Part shown: positions 44,403 through 54,016 of the stretch, piece after piece
Position numbering within the stretch: position 1 is the first letter of the stretch
Layout: the number at the start of each line of letters is the position of its first letter
DNA from: Leucobacter chromiireducens subsp. chromiireducens
GTDB lineage: Bacteria; Actinomycetota; Actinomycetes; Actinomycetales; Microbacteriaceae
Reading direction: 5' to 3'
DNA: 64,000 nucleotides
NCBI RefSeq assembly: GCF_016758255.1
Contig: NZ_QYAD01000003.1
Coordinates: 372,001-436,000 of the forward strand
Made by a program: the position numbers and the translations under genes
Notes under the pieces: generated by a model
Seen by the model: the letters and a program-made list of their open reading frames with translations, nothing else
What the model was told of the DNA's origin: nothing
The model's database searches: none

Positions 44403-46013
44403 ATGACCACTCCAGCACCCTCTCCACGCCGCGCACGCGTCATGCGCCGCGTGGGTAGCGCAACCGCAGCGCTTGCGGTTGGCGCGCTTGTGCTTTCCGG
44501 CTGCGCTTCCGGCGATGCCGGCGGCGGGGACGAGGCGAAGAACATCGTCAACCTCGTCACCCCTGCACAGCCTGAAAGCCTTGATCCCCAGATCTCCACG
44601 GATTCGATCATGGGCGAGATCACCGGCCCGATCTTCGAGACGCTCGTCACCGCCGACGAGAACCTCCAGGTCCAGCCGATGCTCGCCGAGTCGTACGAGG
44701 TGAGCGACGACTCGCTTGAGTACACCTTCCATCTGCGTGAGGGCGTGAAGTTCCAAGACGGCAGCGACCTCGACGCAGACGACGTGGTCGCCTCCATGAA
44801 TCGCTGGACGCGCGTGTCCGTTGCGGCCCAGGAGGCCTTCGCTGGCTCCGAGTGGACGAAGGTCGATGACTCGACAGTCAAGCTCACCGTCACCTCTCCG
44901 AGCTTCCTGCATCTGCTCTACCTGTCGCAGGTGTCGACCGCGTACCCCGCAATCCTCCCGACCGAGGTACTCGATAAGGTCGGCGACGGCCCCATTGAGG
45001 CGGTCGAGGACATCGTTGGGACCGGCCCCTTCCAGCTCACCGAGTGGGACGCTGATCAGAAGATCGTCATCACGAAGTGGGACGACTACCAGTCGGTTGA
45101 CGCACCGTCGAGCGGCCGAGCCGGCGCGAAGGATGCGACGCTCTCGGAGGTGGTTTTCAACTTCGTTCCTGACGCATCAACCCGCACGATGGGTCTGCAG
45201 TCCGGACAGTATGACGCGACGACGGAGCTGCCGTTCGATAGCCTCGATCAGTTCGCTGACGATGAGAACCTGACGCTCGACACATACATGGTCGGCCCGA
45301 TCAACCTCGTCTACAGCGACGACGCATCGAGCCCGTTCTCGAAGGTGGAGAACCGCCAGGCGATCAACACCGGCCTCGACCGAGACCCGATCATGCTCGC
45401 CGCGGTGGGGTCGAAGGATCTCTACGATCTTGTGCACCACAACATGACGCTGGGCCAGAAGGCGATCTGGGATACCGAGGTCGGCAAGGCCGATTTCAAC
45501 ACGGCAGACGTCGCACAGGCAAAGAAGATGCTCGCTGCGGGCGGGTACACGGGCGAACCCGTCACGGTGCTCGCGAACAAGGACTACTCCGAGGCGTACA
45601 ACTCGGCGGTCGTAGTGGTTGAGCAGCTGAAGGGCATGGGCGTCGACGCCACCCTCGACGCGTACGAGTGGGGCGCGTTCAGCGAGAAGTACCGCGAACG
45701 CCGCGACGAGTGGGATCTTGTCGTCTTCCCGTTCGGCACCGAGCTCGATCCGACCCAGACCATCGGCTTCCTCCCGACGCGCGCCGGCTACTTCGATGGC
45801 CCCGAGCTGCAGAAGCTGCTTGCGGACTTCCGTGGTGCCCCGACGCAGGCCGAGGCAAGCGCGCTCTTCAGTGACATGCAGCAGTGGATCGAAGATACCC
45901 GCCCCATGAGCCGCATCGGTGACGCACACAACGTGTACGCCGCGAACAAGGATCTGGATCTCGCCTGGTTCGACGGCCACTTCGTGTGGTGGAACGCCCA
46001 CTGGAAGAACTAG
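44403..46013 (+). CDS. Peptide/oligopeptide ABC transporter binding lipoprotein
   Basis: A 536-residue solute-binding protein of family 5 (DppA/OppA/NikA). The lipobox LVLSGC places the lipid on a cysteine near residue 34. Family signs are PESLDPQISTDSIMGEI and the YTFHLREGVKFQDGS stretch in the first third. It captures di- or oligopeptide-like ligands outside the membrane for the DppBC-type channel that follows. A strong stem-loop after the stop would keep its transcript more abundant than the permeases. Confidence 0.93.
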   Translation: MTTPAPSPRRARVMRRVGSATAALAVGALVLSGCASGDAGGGDEAKNIVNLVTPAQPESLDPQISTDSIMGEITGPIFETLVTADENLQVQPMLAESYEVSDDSLEYTFHLREGVKFQDGSDLDADDVVASMNRWTRVSVAAQEAFAGSEWTKVDDSTVKLTVTSPSFLHLLYLSQVSTAYPAILPTEVLDKVGDGPIEAVEDIVGTGPFQLTEWDADQKIVITKWDDYQSVDAPSSGRAGAKDATLSEVVFNFVPDASTRTMGLQSGQYDATTELPFDSLDQFADDENLTLDTYMVGPINLVYSDDASSPFSKVENRQAINTGLDRDPIMLAAVGSKDLYDLVHHNMTLGQKAIWDTEVGKADFNTADVAQAKKMLAAGGYTGEPVTVLANKDYSEAYNSAVVVVEQLKGMGVDATLDAYEWGAFSEKYRERRDEWDLVVFPFGTELDPTQTIGFLPTRAGYFDGPELQKLLADFRGAPTQAEASALFSDMQQWIEDTRPMSRIGDAHNVYAANKDLDLAWFDGHFVWWNAHWKN

Positions 46014-46032
46014 CGAAGCGCTCTTCCGCTCA

Positions 46033-46066
46033 CGTGTGGCCGCGCTCTCCCGAGCGTGGCCACACG
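46033..46066 (+). repeat. Stem-loop after the binding-protein gene
   Basis: GTGTGGCC-G-CGCTC pairs with GAGCG-T-GGCCACAC around a four-base loop (14 pairs with one G-T). It lies in the 93-base gap before the first permease. Confidence 0.65.
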
Positions 46067-46106
46067 CACCCCCACACCCCACCTCGACACCGAATCCGGA
46101 ACACCG

Positions 46107-47057
46107 ATGCTTCGATTCATTTTCCGCAGACTCCTCAGCCTCATTCCCGTGCTGTTCGTGGTGTCGGTGGTGATTTTCTCCCTCATCCACCTCACACCGG
46201 GTGACCCCGCCCGCCGAATTCTCGGCGAGAAAGCGTCCGATGAGCAGGTCGCCGCGCTGCACGCCACCATGGGACTCGACCAGCCCATCGTGATGCAGTA
46301 CCTCAAGTGGGTCGGCGGCGTGTTCACCGGCAACCTGGGTGACTCGTATTTCCTTCGCAAGAGCGTCGTCGAGGCGATCAGCGACAACGCCGTCCCCACC
46401 ATTCAGCTCGCCCTCATCGCGATCATCGTCGCTGTCTTGCTCTCCGTGCCGTTCGGCACCATTGCCGCCCGGTACCGTGGCGGCAAGTTCGACAAGATGG
46501 TCACCGGCTTCACGCTGCTTGGCATGACCGTGCCCAGCTTCGTGCTCGCCATCGGCATGATGCTCCTCTTCGGCCTGACGCTGCGTTGGCTGCCCCTCTC
46601 CGGGTACGTGAATCCGTTTGAGAACTTCGGCGACGGCCTCAAAACGCTCCTCATGCCCGGCATCGCGCTCGGCGCGATCACCGCAGCGCTGATCACGCGC
46701 ACCACACGCGCAGCCGTGCTCGATGTGCTCAACGCCGACTACATTGACGCGGCCCGCTCGCGCGGCGTTGCCGAACGGCGGCTCCTCTTCAGCCACACGC
46801 TCAAGAACGCGAGCCTGCCGATCCTCACGATTGTGGGCCTGTCCCTCGGCGGGCTCGTCACCGGCGCGGCGGTCACGGAAACCATCTTCAACATCCCCGG
46901 GCTCGGACAGTTGCTCGTCACCTCGATCTCGCGTCGCGACTACCCCGTGATCCAGGGCGTCATCTTGTTCATCACCCTGATCTACTTGCTCACCAACCTG
47001 CTGATCGATGTGCTGTACGGCATCGTCGATCCGCGAGTGCGCGTCGGAAAGGCCTGA
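46107..47057 (+). CDS. dppB: DppB-type ABC permease
   Basis: A 316-residue inner-membrane permease with six helices. Signs are FIFRRLLSLIPVLF at the start, the HLTPGDPARRILG loop and the EAA-loop region ARSRGVAERRLLFSHTLKNA. I chose ATG 46107, the first codon of the standard DppB N-terminus; a GTG at 46056 would add 17 odd residues over the stem-loop. It pairs with the DppC-type permease. Confidence 0.92.
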   Translation: MLRFIFRRLLSLIPVLFVVSVVIFSLIHLTPGDPARRILGEKASDEQVAALHATMGLDQPIVMQYLKWVGGVFTGNLGDSYFLRKSVVEAISDNAVPTIQLALIAIIVAVLLSVPFGTIAARYRGGKFDKMVTGFTLLGMTVPSFVLAIGMMLLFGLTLRWLPLSGYVNPFENFGDGLKTLLMPGIALGAITAALITRTTRAAVLDVLNADYIDAARSRGVAERRLLFSHTLKNASLPILTIVGLSLGGLVTGAAVTETIFNIPGLGQLLVTSISRRDYPVIQGVILFITLIYLLTNLLIDVLYGIVDPRVRVGKA

Positions 47058-47061
47058 GCGC

Positions 47062-48039
47062 ATGACCGCAACCAGTCCCCAGAACCCGCCAGCCCCCAGT
47101 ACGACCGTGCTGTCGATGCAGCCGGAGCAACCCAAGAACTCGGTGTGGCACCGCGTGCTCGCCAACACGGGCTTCATGGTGGGGCTTCTCATCATCCTCG
47201 CGATCTTCCTCATCTCGTACGTGCTGCCGCCGCTGCTGCAGCTCGACCCCTACGCGGTCGATCCCGCGAACCGTTTGGCGAAGCCGTCGGCCGAGTACAT
47301 TTTCGGCACGGACAACTTTGGCCGTGACCTCTTCGCGCGCATCATCTCGGGCGCCGCCACCTCGCTGCTCGTCGGCTTCGTCGTCGCACTCGTCAGCGGG
47401 GTGATCGGCACACTGATCGGCATCCTCGCCGTGTTCAACTCGGTGCTCGACGCGATCCTGATGCGCATCTGTGATGGCCTGATGGCCATCCCTGCGATCC
47501 TGCTCGCCGTCGCCCTTGCTGCCGCGCTCGGCCCCAGCGTCACCAACCTCGTCATCGCCCTCGCGATCGTCTACACGCCAGGAATCGCACGCCTCGTGCG
47601 CGCACGCGCACTCGCTGTGAGCTCGGAAACGTTCGTCACGGCGAGCACCATGCAGGGTGGCGGAATGTTCCACATCATGCTGCGCCACATCCTCCCGAAC
47701 GTCATGTCCGTACTCGTGGTCCAGGCCACATTTACGTTCGCGGAGTCCGTCATCACCGAGGCCGCAATGAGCTTCCTCGGCGCCGGCGTCCCCGCGCCGC
47801 ACGCCAGCTGGGGCAACATCCTCTACGACGGGAAGTCCGTCATCATGCAGGCCCCGCAGATGATCCTCATCACGGCCGCGTTCCTCGTGATCACGGTGCT
47901 CGCCTTGAACCTCATCGGTGACGGGCTGCGCGACCTCGTTGACCAGCGCTCACGTTCCGCGCTCGGACGCCCCGGTATCTTTGCCCGCATGGTCTCCGTG
48001 TTCGCACCGGGACGCATGAAGAAGGAGTTCCAGGCATGA
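47062..48039 (+). CDS. dppC: DppC-type ABC permease
   Basis: A 325-residue permease with six helices, typical N-terminal cytoplasmic extension, FGTDNFGRDLFARIISGA (family signature) and an EAA loop with RARALAVSSETFVTAS. ATG 47062 is four bases after the dppB stop, with GGAAAGG upstream. It overlaps the ATPase gene by four bases (ATGA). Confidence 0.93.
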   Translation: MTATSPQNPPAPSTTVLSMQPEQPKNSVWHRVLANTGFMVGLLIILAIFLISYVLPPLLQLDPYAVDPANRLAKPSAEYIFGTDNFGRDLFARIISGAATSLLVGFVVALVSGVIGTLIGILAVFNSVLDAILMRICDGLMAIPAILLAVALAAALGPSVTNLVIALAIVYTPGIARLVRARALAVSSETFVTASTMQGGGMFHIMLRHILPNVMSVLVVQATFTFAESVITEAAMSFLGAGVPAPHASWGNILYDGKSVIMQAPQMILITAAFLVITVLALNLIGDGLRDLVDQRSRSALGRPGIFARMVSVFAPGRMKKEFQA

Positions 48040-49787
48040 CCGCCTCGACCGCCCCCATCGCCGGCCCCGGAGCCGGCGACGCATCCGCGCTTCCGCTCGA
48101 GATCGACCGTTTGACGCTGAACATTGACACCCCGCACGGCACCGTTCACGCGGTGAACAATGTGTCGCTCAGCGTGGAGCCCGGCGAGATCCTCGCGATC
48201 GTCGGCGAGTCAGGATCCGGCAAGACCCTCACCGCACGCGCGGTGCTGGGCCTCTTCCCGCCGCGCACCCGCCGCTCCGGTGTTGTGCTGCTTTCCGGCG
48301 AGGACGTGCTGACCGCTTCCCCCGCCGAGCTTCGTGAGCTGCGCGGCAACCAGGCCGCCATGATTTTTCAAGAGCCGTCCACGGCGTTGAACCCCGTGTT
48401 CTCCATCGGCTGGCAGCTCGAAGAAGGGCTGCGCGCGCACGGCATGTCCGATCGCACAGAACGGCGCACTCGCGCGATCGAGATGCTTCGCGCCGTCGGC
48501 ATCCCCGAGCCCGAGCGCCGCCTGCACCACTACCCACATCAGTTCTCGGGTGGCCAGAAGCAGCGCATCGTCATCGCGATGGCGCTCGCCCTGCGCCCCA
48601 AAGTGATCATCGCCGACGAGCCCACCACGGCGCTCGACGTCACTGTGCAGGCCGAGATCCTCGACCTGCTCCGCGAGTGCCGCGATCAATTCGGCGCGTC
48701 CATTGTGCTGATCACCCACAACATGGGTGTGGTCGCTGACCTCGCCGACCGTGTGGCCGTGATGTATCGAGGCGACCTGGTTGAGGAAGCCCCGGTTGCC
48801 GAGCTCTTCGCGAATCCGCGCGAGGAGTACACGCAGCAGCTCCTCGCCGCAGTGCCGCGCCTCGGCGCCGGAGGACGCCTGACGGACAGTGTCCAGGAGC
48901 CATCGGCCGCACCAGCGGGAGCCGCAGCGGCAGAACCCGAGCAGGCGGTCACACTCTCATCAGTCGACGTCGTGTACACGAGCGGCTTCGGCACGCACCC
49001 CGTCCGCGCCGTGCGCGGGGTGGATCTCACCATCGCCCGCGGAGAAGTGCTCGGCCTGGTCGGAGAATCCGGCTCGGGCAAATCGACAATTGGCCGCGCG
49101 ATCGGGGGTCTCGAAACCATCGGTGCCGGATCGCTGCGGGTGTTCGGCGCCGAGCTGACCCAGCTGAAGCGTCGGGAGCTCCGCGCGCTGCGGCGCCGCA
49201 TCGGCTTCGTATTCCAGGATCCAGCGGCCTCCTTCAACTCCTTCATGACCGTCGAACAGTGCATTGCTGAGCCGATGCGAATCCATCGGGTAGGCGGCGG
49301 CAAGCGAGCACACCGAGCCCGAGCAATCGAGTTGCTCGACGCCGTCGAGCTTCCTGCCTCGTACGCCGATCGCTATCCGTTCGAGCTTTCGGGCGGCCAG
49401 CGCCAGCGCGTGGGCCTCGCGCGGGCGCTCGCTCTGGGGCCCGAGCTGGTCATCGCGGACGAGCCGACGAGCGCACTCGACGTGTCCGTGCAGGCAAAGG
49501 TGCTCGACATCTTCTCAGGGCTGCAGCGGGAGCTGGGCTTCGCGTCGCTGTTCATCAGCCACGACCTCGCCGTGGTCGAGATGCTCGCGCATCGCGTGGG
49601 TGTGCTGCGGCAGGGCGAGCTCGTGGAAATCGGCCCGACCGAGCGGGTGCTGCACGAGCCGCAGCACGAGTACACGCAGCGCCTCATCGCCGCGGTGCCC
49701 GTGCCCGACCCTGCCGTGCAGCGCCAGCGCCGCGCGGCAAGCGCCGATCCCGAGCATCCCATCCTGCTGACCGAGGAGCCCGCATGA
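48036..49787 (+). CDS. Fused dipeptide ABC transporter ATPase (DppD-DppF type)
   Basis: A 583-residue protein with two ATPase domains in one chain. The first has GESGSGKT, FSGGQKQR and IIADEPTTALD; the second has GESGSGKS, LSGGQRQR and VIADEPTSALD. The join is an alanine- and proline-rich stretch near 285-305. It powers the DppBC-type channel, replacing the usual two separate subunits. ATG overlaps the dppC stop, and its own stop overlaps the next gene, so translation is coupled along the operon. Confidence 0.94.
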   Translation: MTASTAPIAGPGAGDASALPLEIDRLTLNIDTPHGTVHAVNNVSLSVEPGEILAIVGESGSGKTLTARAVLGLFPPRTRRSGVVLLSGEDVLTASPAELRELRGNQAAMIFQEPSTALNPVFSIGWQLEEGLRAHGMSDRTERRTRAIEMLRAVGIPEPERRLHHYPHQFSGGQKQRIVIAMALALRPKVIIADEPTTALDVTVQAEILDLLRECRDQFGASIVLITHNMGVVADLADRVAVMYRGDLVEEAPVAELFANPREEYTQQLLAAVPRLGAGGRLTDSVQEPSAAPAGAAAAEPEQAVTLSSVDVVYTSGFGTHPVRAVRGVDLTIARGEVLGLVGESGSGKSTIGRAIGGLETIGAGSLRVFGAELTQLKRRELRALRRRIGFVFQDPAASFNSFMTVEQCIAEPMRIHRVGGGKRAHRARAIELLDAVELPASYADRYPFELSGGQRQRVGLARALALGPELVIADEPTSALDVSVQAKVLDIFSGLQRELGFASLFISHDLAVVEMLAHRVGVLRQGELVEIGPTERVLHEPQHEYTQRLIAAVPVPDPAVQRQRRAASADPEHPILLTEEPA

Positions 49788-51442
49788 CCGCCCCGACCGC
49801 CCCGTCACACCCCCACCAGGTTCGAGCGGACCTCGTGCTGCTCGGCGGGCGGGTGCGCACCGGGCTGGGCCCGTCTGCCGATCTCCCCGAGCTGCAGGCC
49901 GTGGCGGTGAACGGCCGGCGTATCGCAGCGGTCGGCACGCGCGCTGAGGCGCACACCTGGGACACGAGCGACGCCACGATCGTTGAGCTCGGTGACGCCA
50001 CGATTACCGCCGGCTTTGTCGACGCCCACGTCCACCCGCTCTCGGGTGCCGAGTCGCGCCACCGCGCGCTCATGCTTCATGAGTGCGAGAGCGTCGCCGA
50101 GGTGGCCGAGCGGATTGCCGCGTTCGCCGCGGATCTGGGTCCCGACGAGTGGGTGCGCGGCTTCGGGCTGTCATTCGACCTGTTCGTTGGCGAGGAACCC
50201 ACCAACGAACCCTTCGCCGAAGCGTTTGGCGGCCGTCCCGGCTACCTGCTGCTCTTCGACGGCCACTCAGTGATCGCGAGCCCGCGCGCGCTCGAGCTCG
50301 CCGGCATCGACGGCCCCCGCGACTTCGGCAACAACTCCTCTATCGAGTGCGACGCGAACGGTGTGCCCACTGGCTACCTCATCGAGTCAGACGCCGAACT
50401 GCTCGTCACCGACCTCTACCCACGCATGCCATTCGCTGACCGCGTCGCCGCGGTGGGCGACAAGCTCGCCGAGTTCGCTGCATCCGGCTACACCTCGCTC
50501 CACCAAATGAACATGGAGGAGGGCGACATCGAGGTGCTGCGCGCGCTCGAGGAGGCGGGCGATCTCCCCGTGCGCGTGCGCGTCTCGCCGCTCTGGCGGG
50601 CGAGCGAGCCCTGGGCCGAAACGCTGCGGCGCATGATTGATCTGCAGGGCGTCGGCGGGCGACGCTGGCAGATCGAGGGCGTGAAGTTCATGCTCGATGG
50701 CAGCATCGACAACGGCTCCGCGTGGCTCTTCGAGGCCGATACCCGCGGCGGCGGGCTCGAGCCCTACTGGGTGCCCAGCGAGCTCTTCACGCAGACCATC
50801 CACGCGCTCGCTGCGAACGGGGTGCCGAGCGCAACGCACGCGATCGGCGACCGCGCAGTCGAGTTCGTGCTCGACACGGTTGCGTCGATCCCCGAGCAGC
50901 ACCGCGGGGTGACGCACCGCATCGAACACATCGAGACCATCCCGGATCACCTCGTGCCCCGCTTCGCTGAGCTGGGAGTGCCGGCGAGCATGCAACCGAT
51001 CCACGCGTTCACCCAGCGCCCTGACGGCTGCGACATGTGGACGACGCTGCTGGGCCGCGGTTCGGAGCGCGCGGCCCACGGCTGGCGCGTCGCCGACCTG
51101 GACGCCGCCGGTGCGATCGTTGCGCTCGGTTCTGATTGGCCCGTTGAAGAGTTCGACGCGCGACGCGTGTTCGCCGCGAACGTGACGCGCCGCAGGCACG
51201 GCTCGGATCGGCCGGCCGTCGACGCACACCAGGCGCTCTCTCCCGAGCGCACGCTCGTGGCGATCACGCATGGGCCGTGGGCTTCGATCGACCGTCCCAG
51301 CGACGGGGTCATTGCGCCGGGGGCGATTGCCGATCTCGCGGTGTTCCGAGATGACCCGCTCAGCGCCGCGCCCGAACGCTTCGCCGAGTCGGAGGTGCTG
51401 CTCACGGTGGTGAACGGCACCGTCTCGCACCGAGTACCGTAG
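49784..51442 (+). CDS. YtcJ-type amidohydrolase
   Basis: A 552-residue metal-dependent hydrolase of amidohydrolase family 3. Metal-site motifs are VDAHVHPL, HAIGDRAVEFVL, HRIEHIE and GSDWPVEE. No signal peptide. Members remove acyl groups or open amide rings; the exact reaction cannot be told. Start ATG 49784 overlaps the ATPase stop. It and the similar gene next to it probably act on the imported compound. Confidence 0.88.
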   Translation: MTAPTAPSHPHQVRADLVLLGGRVRTGLGPSADLPELQAVAVNGRRIAAVGTRAEAHTWDTSDATIVELGDATITAGFVDAHVHPLSGAESRHRALMLHECESVAEVAERIAAFAADLGPDEWVRGFGLSFDLFVGEEPTNEPFAEAFGGRPGYLLLFDGHSVIASPRALELAGIDGPRDFGNNSSIECDANGVPTGYLIESDAELLVTDLYPRMPFADRVAAVGDKLAEFAASGYTSLHQMNMEEGDIEVLRALEEAGDLPVRVRVSPLWRASEPWAETLRRMIDLQGVGGRRWQIEGVKFMLDGSIDNGSAWLFEADTRGGGLEPYWVPSELFTQTIHALAANGVPSATHAIGDRAVEFVLDTVASIPEQHRGVTHRIEHIETIPDHLVPRFAELGVPASMQPIHAFTQRPDGCDMWTTLLGRGSERAAHGWRVADLDAAGAIVALGSDWPVEEFDARRVFAANVTRRRHGSDRPAVDAHQALSPERTLVAITHGPWASIDRPSDGVIAPGAIADLAVFRDDPLSAAPERFAESEVLLTVVNGTVSHRVP

Positions 51443-51447
51443 CGAGC

Positions 51448-52938
51448 ATGATCTCGCAGCTTCGCTCTGTCCGTTTCCTCGGGCAGGATGCCCCCGTCGA
51501 CGTCGCGCTTGAGCACGGACGCATCGTCGGAGTGACGCCAGCGGGCACGACAGCCGAGGCCCCCGCGGGGATCGACGCCGACGGCCGATATCTCACCTCG
51601 GGCCTGTGGGACGAGCACGTGCACTTCGGACAGTGGGCGCAGCAGTCGAGCCGCTTCGACCTGGGTGCCACGGAGTCAGCGGCAGAGGCGCTCGAGCTCC
51701 TCGCAACTGGGCTGCGCGCGGACGAGGCTGCGCGCGCAGCGGCGGACGTCTCTTCGGCGCCCGAGTTCGTGGCCGTACGGGCGCGAGCCGGCGCGTGGAC
51801 CACGGGAATCACCCGCGCGGCGCTCGACGCGCTCGCGGGCGAGCGACCACTCGTAGTGATCAGCGCGGACCTGCACGGAATTTGGTTGAACTCGGCCGCG
51901 CTCGCCGCGCGCGGGCTGCCCGTCGAGGGCGACGGACACATCGTCGAGGATGAGTGCTTCGCCCTGCTGCGCGAGATTGACTCGCTCGCGCCGACCGAAC
52001 TCGACGAACTTGTTGCCCGCGCGGGCCGTGCAGCGGCCGCGCGCGGTGTGGTGGGCATCGTGGACCTTGAGATGCGATGGTGCATCGACGATTGGCTGCG
52101 TCGGGAGGCCGCCGGCTTCGATCTGCTCCGCGTTGAAGCGGGTATCTACCCGAACCAGCTCGAGCGTGCGATCGACGCGGGGTACCGCTCCGGTGATGCG
52201 CTCGGCAGCGCTGGGCGACTGACCGTTGGCCCGCTCAAGATGATCACCGACGGCTCGCTCGGCACGGGCACCGCCTGGTGCTGCGACCCGTACCCGTCGG
52301 GCGACCACGGGCGTTCGCTCGTCGCCGCCGACGAGCTGCTCGCCATGATGCGCCGTGCCACCGCGGCGGGGCTGGGCCTCACTCTGCACGCCATCGGAGA
52401 TCGCGCCGTCGCCCAGGTGCTCGACGCATACGAGGCGCTGGGCCGTGGGGGCCGCATGGAGCATGCGCAGCTGCTCCGCACGGCGGACATCGCGCGCTTC
52501 GCGGAGCTCGGCATCACCGCGAGCGTGCAGCCCGAACACCTCGTCGACGATCGCGAGGCAACGGAGTTGCAGTGGCCGGGCCGAGCCGAGCGCACGTTCC
52601 CCCTGGCTTCGCTGCACGCGACGGGTGCGCACCTCGTGTTCGGCTCGGATGCCCCCGTGGCGGCACTCGATCCGTGGCGTTGGATCCAGGCGGCGGTGAC
52701 CCGTGCCCGGCCGGGCGAGACGCCGTGGACACCGGCCGAGCGGCTCCCCGCCACCGTCGCACTCGCGGCGTCGATGCGGGGCGCGCTGCGCCCGGCGGTA
52801 GGCGATCCTGCCGACCTGGTGCTGCTCGACACGGACCCGCTGCGCAGCGATCCCGATCTGCTGTCCGAAACGCACGTTGCCGCGACCCTCCTGGGTGGCA
52901 CGCTGACGCACCGCGCGCCAGAGCTCGCGCAGCGCTAG
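51448..52938 (+). CDS. Second YtcJ-type amidohydrolase
   Basis: A 496-residue amidohydrolase of the same family as its neighbour, clearly diverged. Motifs are LWDEHVHFGQW, HAIGDRAVAQVLDAYEAL, MEHAQLL and GSDAPVAALDPW. It starts five bases after the previous stop and ends the peptide-use operon. Two such enzymes side by side suggest two related substrates or successive steps. The convergent ddl gene follows after 27 bases. Confidence 0.88.
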   Translation: MISQLRSVRFLGQDAPVDVALEHGRIVGVTPAGTTAEAPAGIDADGRYLTSGLWDEHVHFGQWAQQSSRFDLGATESAAEALELLATGLRADEAARAAADVSSAPEFVAVRARAGAWTTGITRAALDALAGERPLVVISADLHGIWLNSAALAARGLPVEGDGHIVEDECFALLREIDSLAPTELDELVARAGRAAAARGVVGIVDLEMRWCIDDWLRREAAGFDLLRVEAGIYPNQLERAIDAGYRSGDALGSAGRLTVGPLKMITDGSLGTGTAWCCDPYPSGDHGRSLVAADELLAMMRRATAAGLGLTLHAIGDRAVAQVLDAYEALGRGGRMEHAQLLRTADIARFAELGITASVQPEHLVDDREATELQWPGRAERTFPLASLHATGAHLVFGSDAPVAALDPWRWIQAAVTRARPGETPWTPAERLPATVALAASMRGALRPAVGDPADLVLLDTDPLRSDPDLLSETHVAATLLGGTLTHRAPELAQR

Positions 52939-52965
52939 ACTCAACGCCCGACGGACGCGGGCGGG

Positions 52966-54003
52966 CTAGTCGGCGGCCAACGCCGCCGCGATCAGCTCCG
53001 CGATGAGCCCCGGGTAGCTCAGGCCACGCGCCGCATACATGCGCGGTACCTGGGACTGCTCGGTCATGCCGGGCGCCGTGTTCACCTCGTTCAGCACCAG
53101 CCCGGCGGCCGTGTGGAAGAAGTCAAAGCGCGCCACCCCGCGGCAGCCGAGCGCATCGTAGAGCTGCGTCGCGGCCTGCTGCAGCGCGGCCTCCTCGGGT
53201 TCATCGAGCGGCGCGGGCACGGTGAACTCGGCGCTGCCGTCGTACTTCTCAGCCCGATCGAACACCCCGCCGGGCACCACGCCAATCTCAAGCGTTGCCC
53301 CCACGCGGAGCTCACCGGTGCGGTCGCGGAACACCGCAATGTCGATCTCGCGGCCGCGCACGTACTGCTCAATGAGCACGGGCTCCCCGAAATCGCGCGC
53401 CCCCTCGATCGCGTCGGCCAGCCCCGCGCGATCCGGCACCACGAACACGCCATTGCTTGACCCGCCATTCGCCGGCTTCACCACGAACGGCGGCTCGAGG
53501 TCGCGGGCGGTCTGCGGGACCGCCCCTGCGGCGAGCGCTGCATCGCGTGTGGGGGCGAGCATACCCGGCGCGACGCCGATCCCGAGCTCTGCCGCGAGGT
53601 GTTTGGTGGCTTGCTTGTCCATCCCGAGCGCTCCCGCGCGCACGGGCGACCCGGCGTCGGGCACGCCGCAGAGCTGCAAGAAACCAGCGACCGTGCCATC
53701 CTCACCGTTCACGCCGTGCAGCACGGGGAAGGCGACGTCGCACGCTGTGAGCTGCTGCACGACCTCGTGTGCGGGGAGCGGCCGGCCGGCGTCGTCGCAC
53801 CAGGAACCCTCGGCGGTGACGGTGAGCGGCACGGGGATCAGTTCCAGTTCGCGCACCGCGCGCGCAACCGCGGCGGCAGAGGCGAGCGAGACGCTGTGCT
53901 CGTCGTTCGCGCCGCCCCCGATGACGGCGATGCGCGCGGGCTGTGGCCGGGTGCGGCCATCACGCGGGCGTCGCAGGGGTGCGGGGGTGAGCGGCTGGGT
54001 CAT
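52966..54003 (-). CDS. ddl: D-alanine--D-alanine ligase
   Basis: A 345-residue ATP-grasp ligase that makes the D-Ala-D-Ala end of peptidoglycan stems. Motifs are GGGANDEHSVSLASA near the start, VVKPANGGSSNGV, the flexible loop AEKYDGSAEF and LNEVNTAPGMTEQSQVPRM at the metal site. The K-Y pair in the loop favours D-Ala-D-Ala over the D-lactate ligases of glycopeptide resistance. ATG 54003 has GAGGAG upstream and lies 13 bases after alr; a longer frame is shadow. Translation is likely coupled to alr. Confidence 0.9.
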   Translation of the reverse strand: MTQPLTPAPLRRPRDGRTRPQPARIAVIGGGANDEHSVSLASAAAVARAVRELELIPVPLTVTAEGSWCDDAGRPLPAHEVVQQLTACDVAFPVLHGVNGEDGTVAGFLQLCGVPDAGSPVRAGALGMDKQATKHLAAELGIGVAPGMLAPTRDAALAAGAVPQTARDLEPPFVVKPANGGSSNGVFVVPDRAGLADAIEGARDFGEPVLIEQYVRGREIDIAVFRDRTGELRVGATLEIGVVPGGVFDRAEKYDGSAEFTVPAPLDEPEEAALQQAATQLYDALGCRGVARFDFFHTAAGLVLNEVNTAPGMTEQSQVPRMYAARGLSYPGLIAELIAAALAAD

Positions 54004-54016
54004 TGCGTGAGTCTCC

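Noticed and set aside
52966-54003. D-Ala-D-Lac (VanA-like) ligase
   Set aside because: Some motifs near the metal site recall VanA, but the K-Y pair in the loop and the lack of vanH and vanX genes favour D-Ala-D-Ala.
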